A stretch of DNA of 64,000 nt from Mesonia algae (GTDB taxonomy: Bacteria; Bacteroidota; Bacteroidia; Flavobacteriales; Flavobacteriaceae), in contig NZ_QKYV01000001.1 in assembly GCF_003253545.1 (NCBI RefSeq), positions 392,574-456,573 of the forward strand, in the 5' to 3' direction. The stretch's first letter is position 1. Every line of letters starts with the position of its first letter. The notes under the pieces were generated by a model. The model was not told the DNA's origin. It saw nothing but the letters and a program-made list of their open reading frames with translations, and did not search any database. Both the position numbers and the translations under genes were made by a program. Positions 59,767 to 64,000 of the stretch are shown piece by piece.

Positions 59767-61515
59767 ATGAAATATTTTAATGAGCTTCCTTCAAAAACTT
59801 ATGCTGCCTTTAAGAGGTTTCCACTCACAATTTTATGGTCGGTTTTAGGAAGCGGATTTCTCATTATACTTATTTTAGTCGAAGCCAATATATTTGATAA
59901 TTATAATGCAGAATTACTTACGCTAATCTTGGGTGTAAGTTGGCTTATTGGCGCTCAATTTTTTACTGAAAGCTTAGCAGATAAAAAGAAAGGTTGGCTT
60001 TTAAAAATTACAATCATTGTATTCCTAATTGTCTATTATTTCTCATTACCAAAAAATGATTTTTCTTCTAATCCTATTGTTTACATCAGATGGTTTTTGC
60101 TCCTATTGGCAGGTCATGTTTTTATTTTTTTTGCTCCGTTTTTAAAAAAATGGAACAAAACTGATTATTGGAATTATTTACAAAGAATTATCATTGCCAT
60201 TGCAAGAAGTAGCCTGTTCTCATTTGTAATTTTTTCTGGTGTTTCTCTAGCCATTGTAGCGATAGATAACCTATTTAATATAGCAATAGATGATAAAATT
60301 TATCTTCAGTTATGGGTAGCTTGCGTTGGTATTATCAATACATTCATTTATTTATCAGACTTTCCTAAGAAAATTTACGACACCCAACAACTTTATTATA
60401 CTAAGGCCTTAGATGTTTTTTTAAAGTTTATTTTAATTCCTATTTTATCGCTTTACCTTTTTATTGTTTATGCCTATTCCATTAAAATTTTCATTGCTTG
60501 GGAGCTTCCAAAAGGATGGGTCTCTTATTTAATTAGTATTTTGGCTATAATTGGGTTTATTATTCAGATTATTATAGAACCGATAAGAAAAACACATCCC
60601 AACCAAATCATTAAAAAGTTTTATCCTCTATTTTACCTGTTATTATTGCCTTTGCTTGTTTTACTTTTCGTGGCGATTTACACCCGAATAAGCGATTATA
60701 GCTTTACAGAAAACAGGTACTTTTTAATGCTACTTGGTGTTTGGATTTTAGGAATGAGTTTGTATATGCTTTTCAGTAAAAAGAAAAGATTAAGCCTGTT
60801 TCCTATTTCATTATTTATACTTTGTGTTTTGGCTTCTTATGGCCCTTGGAGTGCTTTTAATGTTTCTGTTAAAGCACAAGTTAATGAGTTGAAGCAAATT
60901 GTTTCTGAAATAAAGAATAAAGAAAACCAGCTTATCTCTCAAGAAAAAGCCAACCAGTTTAAAAGTATTGCTCGTTACTTAAAAGAAAGGGACAAGCTCT
61001 TTTTGGCAGATGAGTTTTTAGGCTTTAAAACCAATTATATTACCAATAGATATAGTTCTGGGAATTATATTTTAGATTCCCTTTACGGAAAAGAAAAAGC
61101 AAAACAATTTTCTAATTCTTCTTATTATAACAATAATCATTATTATTATAACTCTTATAATAATAACAAGGGCGATAAAATACTTGTAAAAGACTATGAC
61201 TATTTTGTAGAGGTTAATTTAAGTAATTATCATAATGCTAACTATCAATTCTCCCACTCTCCCAAAGAACTTAAATTACAGCAAGGTGAAAACCTATTAT
61301 TTACTTTTAATCTAGATGAGAAATTACTAAAAACATTATCTGCTTATCCGGACTTAAAAAGTGCTCCTAAAGAAAGTTTTACATATATATTTTCTAATGA
61401 TATAGGAAGCTATAAGTTGATTATTAGAAACTTTAATTTTGAAAAAATCGATGCTAATTCTATAAAGCTAAGAAACCTTAGTGCCTATGTCCTTATAGGT
61501 TACAAAAAGTATTAA
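59767..61515 (+). CDS. DUF4153 polytopic membrane protein
   Basis: 582 residues. About 10-11 membrane helices in the first two thirds (for example LLLLAGHVFIFFAPFL, SLFSFVIFSGVSLAIVAI) and a soluble C-terminal domain. The FNIAIDDKIYLQLW and NTFIYLSDFPK stretch matches the DUF4153 family. The tail region near residue 450 has a low-complexity Asn/Tyr run (YYNNNHYYYNSYNNN). Function unknown. Confidence 0.85.
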   Translation: MKYFNELPSKTYAAFKRFPLTILWSVLGSGFLIILILVEANIFDNYNAELLTLILGVSWLIGAQFFTESLADKKKGWLLKITIIVFLIVYYFSLPKNDFSSNPIVYIRWFLLLLAGHVFIFFAPFLKKWNKTDYWNYLQRIIIAIARSSLFSFVIFSGVSLAIVAIDNLFNIAIDDKIYLQLWVACVGIINTFIYLSDFPKKIYDTQQLYYTKALDVFLKFILIPILSLYLFIVYAYSIKIFIAWELPKGWVSYLISILAIIGFIIQIIIEPIRKTHPNQIIKKFYPLFYLLLLPLLVLLFVAIYTRISDYSFTENRYFLMLLGVWILGMSLYMLFSKKKRLSLFPISLFILCVLASYGPWSAFNVSVKAQVNELKQIVSEIKNKENQLISQEKANQFKSIARYLKERDKLFLADEFLGFKTNYITNRYSSGNYILDSLYGKEKAKQFSNSSYYNNNHYYYNSYNNNKGDKILVKDYDYFVEVNLSNYHNANYQFSHSPKELKLQQGENLLFTFNLDEKLLKTLSAYPDLKSAPKESFTYIFSNDIGSYKLIIRNFNFEKIDANSIKLRNLSAYVLIGYKKY

Positions 61516-61587
61516 ATTTTAGCATTTTTCAAACAACATCTTTTGATTGTTTTTTTTGTATCTTCAATAGGTATAATTTTTTTTAAT

Positions 61588-62301
61588 ATGCTTAAAAAAC
61601 TCAACTTAGAGAATATCTTATTCTTAGATATAGAAACCGTACCCGAATTTTCTTCTTATGATGAATTAAGCGACGAAAAGAAAACTTTGTGGGAATTAAA
61701 ATCTCAATACCAACGCAAAGATGAGTTTACAGCTAAAGAATTTTATGATCGAGCAGGTATTTGGGCAGAATTTGGGAAGATAGTATGTATTTCTGTAGGG
61801 TATTTTGTCTTAAAAGAAAATAATAGAAGTTTTAGAACTACCACTTTTCATGGGGAAGAGAAAAAGCTTTTACAAGGTTTTAAAGAACTACTTAATAATT
61901 ACTTTCACCAAGCTCAGCATTTACTGTGTGCGCACAACGGTAAAGAATTTGATTTTCCTTATATCGCTCGTAGAATGCTTATTCACAGTATAGAACTACC
62001 TTCTAAATTAGATTTATTCGGGAAGAAACCTTGGGAAGTACCTCATTTAGACACTTTAGAATTATGGAAGTTTGGCGATTATAAACACTATACTTCTCTT
62101 AAATTGATGACTCACGTATTAGGTGTCCCATCCCCAAAAGATGATATAGATGGCTCTCAAGTAAGAGATGTTTTTTATGAAGAGAATAATGTATTAAGAA
62201 TTGTATCGTATTGTGAAAAAGACGTAGTCGCTATTGCACAGATTTTCTTAAAACTCCGACAAGAAAAACTATTAGAAGAATCAGAAATTACTTCTGTGTA
62301 A
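61588..62301 (+). CDS. PolB-like 3'-5' exonuclease (RNase H fold)
   Basis: About 237 residues from ATG 61588 (MLKKLNLENILFLDIETVP). The DEDDy triad is visible: ExoI LDIETVP, ExoII HNGKEFDFPYI, ExoIII YCEKDVVAI. The family is the predicted 3'-5' exonuclease related to the proofreading domain of DNA polymerase B. An upstream TTG (61543) in frame is less likely to be the start. No partner gene is evident. Confidence 0.88.
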   Translation: MLKKLNLENILFLDIETVPEFSSYDELSDEKKTLWELKSQYQRKDEFTAKEFYDRAGIWAEFGKIVCISVGYFVLKENNRSFRTTTFHGEEKKLLQGFKELLNNYFHQAQHLLCAHNGKEFDFPYIARRMLIHSIELPSKLDLFGKKPWEVPHLDTLELWKFGDYKHYTSLKLMTHVLGVPSPKDDIDGSQVRDVFYEENNVLRIVSYCEKDVVAIAQIFLKLRQEKLLEESEITSV

Positions 62302-62305
62302 TAAA

Positions 62306-62331
62306 AAAGCCCGGGAACCACCCCGAGCTTT
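62306..62331 (-). terminator. Terminator of the M4 protease gene (minus strand)
   Basis: Stem AAAGCCCGGG / CCCGAGCTTT with one mismatch, loop of 6 bases. On the minus strand it is followed by a T run. Also between convergent genes, so it may serve both. Confidence 0.7.
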
Positions 62332-62353
62332 AACCCATATGAAAAATTGATGC

Positions 62354-64000
62354 TTACTGTTTTACAAATTTTTTGGTAATAGACTTTTGTCCATCTCCTA
62401 ATTGTAACATATAAACACCGCCCGAAAGCCTATTTAATTGTATAGCATTTTGCGTTAATTCTCCGCTTAATACTAATTTCCCTAACATATCGTAAATTTT
62501 GTAAGTTGCATCTCTAGCATCTTCCATTTTTACAAATATTTCATTTCCAGTAACTGGGTTAGGATAAATGGTAGTAGCAAATATTGCACTTTCATTTCCA
62601 ATTGCTGTGGCAGCTAAACTATTGTTATTAAATCCTTGAGCAGCTGCTTGCCCAACGTTAACGGTATAATCTTCAACTTCTCCATAACCAAAACTTTCAC
62701 AAGCAGTTTGGGAAGCATTATATTTCATAGAAACTCTCATTCTGGTGTTACCACTAATCGCAGAAGTTGGTACACTAAAAGTTCCGCTAAGGGAATTACT
62801 ACTGCTAGAACTTCCTGAAACTACTTTCTCATTGGTTTCAAAAGCACCATTTTGATTATAATCTATATAAACCGCCCAATGCTCGGTATAACTAGAACTT
62901 GCAAAACCTGCACTTATTTGAATCGTATTAGATCCGTAAGGCAAATTAGCAATTAAATTTGTATTATCAGCATATCCACCGTCATTTCCACTAGAATTAT
63001 TCAAATTATTTAAGCTTACCAAGTCAATCCATTCATAAGAAGAATTATTTCCTTGAGAATTACAGTAATCTGGAGTACTTCCTCCTGCCGTAGTAATACT
63101 AACAACGTTAGATCTAGGAGAAATATTCCCAACTACATCTTTTGCTTTAACTGAAAATGAATAAGAGCTTCCAGCCGTTAATCCCGTAATCTGTGTAGAA
63201 GTACTGGTTGTTGTTCCTAAAGAAGAACTTCCTTGAAAAACTTCATATGTATCCACACCAACATTATCTGAAGAAGCATTCCAAGATAAATCTACTGTGG
63301 TTTGTGTAACATTATTTGCGCTTAAAGCGGAAGGAGCTGATGGCGCTTCACTGTCTAAAGAAGTACCTCCACCTTCTATACAGAAATTGGTTGCTTCAGA
63401 ATTACCAAAATTTCCTCCTGAAGAAATAGTACCATCATCACTAGATAAGGTATAAGAACCAGAACCGTAGCTACAGCATATCCCATCTCCATATTGATCG
63501 GTAATCGTAAAAGTATAATCTCCATCAGTTAACCCACTAATTGTTTTTGTAACTGTAGAACCATCTGCATTCGATGTAGAATATGCTGCGCTATCTACTG
63601 TATTTCCAGAAGCATCTTTCAAAGTCCAAGAAGTTTCTTCTGGGTAATTGTCAAACGTAATCGATAAATAAATATCTCCACTTGTACAATCTTCAGGTTC
63701 TGGATTTCCTCCACCGCTATATGCTGCACCCACACCTACGGCGTGCCATGCATTAGTCACTGCGATTTCTTCTGTACTTCCTGTTCCGTAAAGATCTTTT
63801 GCTGCTTGAATCGCACCATTACGAGCATCAGCATATTGAGAATTTGAACTAAGGTAAGTAGTTAAATTTCTGTAAGCTACAGCAGCAGCTTTCTCCATAC
63901 CAATAGAAGTAACACTATAACTATCTCCATTATCGTTAGTTCCAGAACCTCCTGTACTCAACAAGTAAAACCAAAAATTTTGAACTCCAGAGTTATAATG
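62354..64000 (-). CDS. Secreted M4-family metalloprotease with Fn3, GEVED and T9SS sorting domains, 5' partial
   Basis: The frame is open to the window end; about 548 C-terminal residues are seen. The start (HYNSGVQNFWFYLL, then SVTSIGMEKAAAVAYRNL and AIQAAKDLYG) is the C-terminal helical part of thermolysin-like M4 peptidases. Next come a domain with DGICCSYGSGSYTL, a fibronectin III domain (SAPSALSANNVTQTT; about 205-295), a GEVED domain (WAVYIDYNQNGAFE ... FGYGEVEDY) and a C-terminal type IX secretion tail (IYPNPVTGNE ... KKFVKQ). The catalytic HEXXH is outside the window. It is exported and probably surface-attached or released. Confidence 0.92.
   Translation of the reverse strand, partial: HYNSGVQNFWFYLLSTGGSGTNDNGDSYSVTSIGMEKAAAVAYRNLTTYLSSNSQYADARNGAIQAAKDLYGTGSTEEIAVTNAWHAVGVGAAYSGGGNPEPEDCTSGDIYLSITFDNYPEETSWTLKDASGNTVDSAAYSTSNADGSTVTKTISGLTDGDYTFTITDQYGDGICCSYGSGSYTLSSDDGTISSGGNFGNSEATNFCIEGGGTSLDSEAPSAPSALSANNVTQTTVDLSWNASSDNVGVDTYEVFQGSSSLGTTTSTSTQITGLTAGSSYSFSVKAKDVVGNISPRSNVVSITTAGGSTPDYCNSQGNNSSYEWIDLVSLNNLNNSSGNDGGYADNTNLIANLPYGSNTIQISAGFASSSYTEHWAVYIDYNQNGAFETNEKVVSGSSSSSNSLSGTFSVPTSAISGNTRMRVSMKYNASQTACESFGYGEVEDYTVNVGQAAAQGFNNNSLAATAIGNESAIFATTIYPNPVTGNEIFVKMEDARDATYKIYDMLGKLVLSGELTQNAIQLNRLSGGVYMLQLGDGQKSITKKFVKQ

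Overview
The window is AT-rich chromosomal DNA from a member of the Bacteroidota, most likely a marine or aquatic Flavobacteriaceae. The evidence is: the promoter -7 motif TAnnTTTG ahead of several genes, a type IX secretion (T9SS) C-terminal sorting domain on a secreted protease, TonB receptors with an N-terminal carboxypeptidase-regulatory-like domain, an IPExxxVDY-family gene between rnc and pyk, a DUF4153 protein, FeoB, BrxA/B-type bacilliredoxin, and weak or absent Shine-Dalgarno sequences. Most of it is ordinary core genome; the two end genes (mscS-like, M4 protease) are cut by the window edges.

Layout. 1-5.8 kb: MscS channel fragment, NAD(P)-binding protein, dinB, a GNAT acetyltransferase. 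3.2-8.1 kb (minus): operon acpP-fabF-rnc-IPExxxVDY-pyk-secreted protein, with a clear promoter ahead of acpP. 8.2-9.5 kb: purN-rnhA. 9.46-10.25 kb: a roughly 795-bp insertion that duplicates the last codons of rnhA and carries a small membrane protein and a broken Cys-rich gene. 10.3-13.8 kb: siderophore receptor and PepSY reductase/permease. 13.9-18.8 kb: dxs, tadA, tRNA-Asn, rseP, a SCO1-like protein. 18.9-29.6 kb is a metal-acquisition block: feoA-feoB with a 49-residue Cys-rich partner, a decayed ZIP transporter, a Mn/Zn ABC transporter with two permeases that both carry a C-terminal winged-helix-like extension, an MntR-type repressor, and a divergent TonB receptor with a thioredoxin-like protein. 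A DtxR/MntR-type inverted repeat overlaps the receptor promoter, and a near-identical copy stands alone at 29.8 kb ahead of a terminator.

30-43 kb: J-domain/TerB protein, bacilliredoxin, a lipid group (PlsC, acyl-ACP desaturase, HD hydrolase), radical SAM protein, GT90-like glycosyltransferase, then the minus-strand operon hemH-MATE-hemJ-histidine kinase-enoyl-CoA hydratase. 44-53.3 kb (plus): hemA-hemC-trkH-trkA-hemD-hemE-(DUF6973-like)-hemF-hemB. Together with hemH and hemJ these encode every step from glutamyl-tRNA to protoheme except hemL. A four-helix-bundle (23S intervening-sequence-type) gene with terminal inverted repeats sits between hemF and hemB. 53.4-64 kb: two small unknown proteins, a CNNM/CBS protein, an Ogt-type methyltransferase, HxlR/VOC divergent pair, rlmF, serine hydrolase, DUF4153 protein, a PolB-like 3'-5' exonuclease and the secreted M4 protease.

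The theme linking much of the window is metal and heme economy: iron(II) import, siderophore import, Mn/Zn import with its repressor, and an almost complete heme pathway. The most unusual items are the rnhA-end insertion, the inverted-repeat-bounded four-helix-bundle unit, the orphan MntR-type operator with terminator, and the permease/winged-helix fusions. No CRISPR array, prophage, insertion-sequence transposase or defence system was seen.
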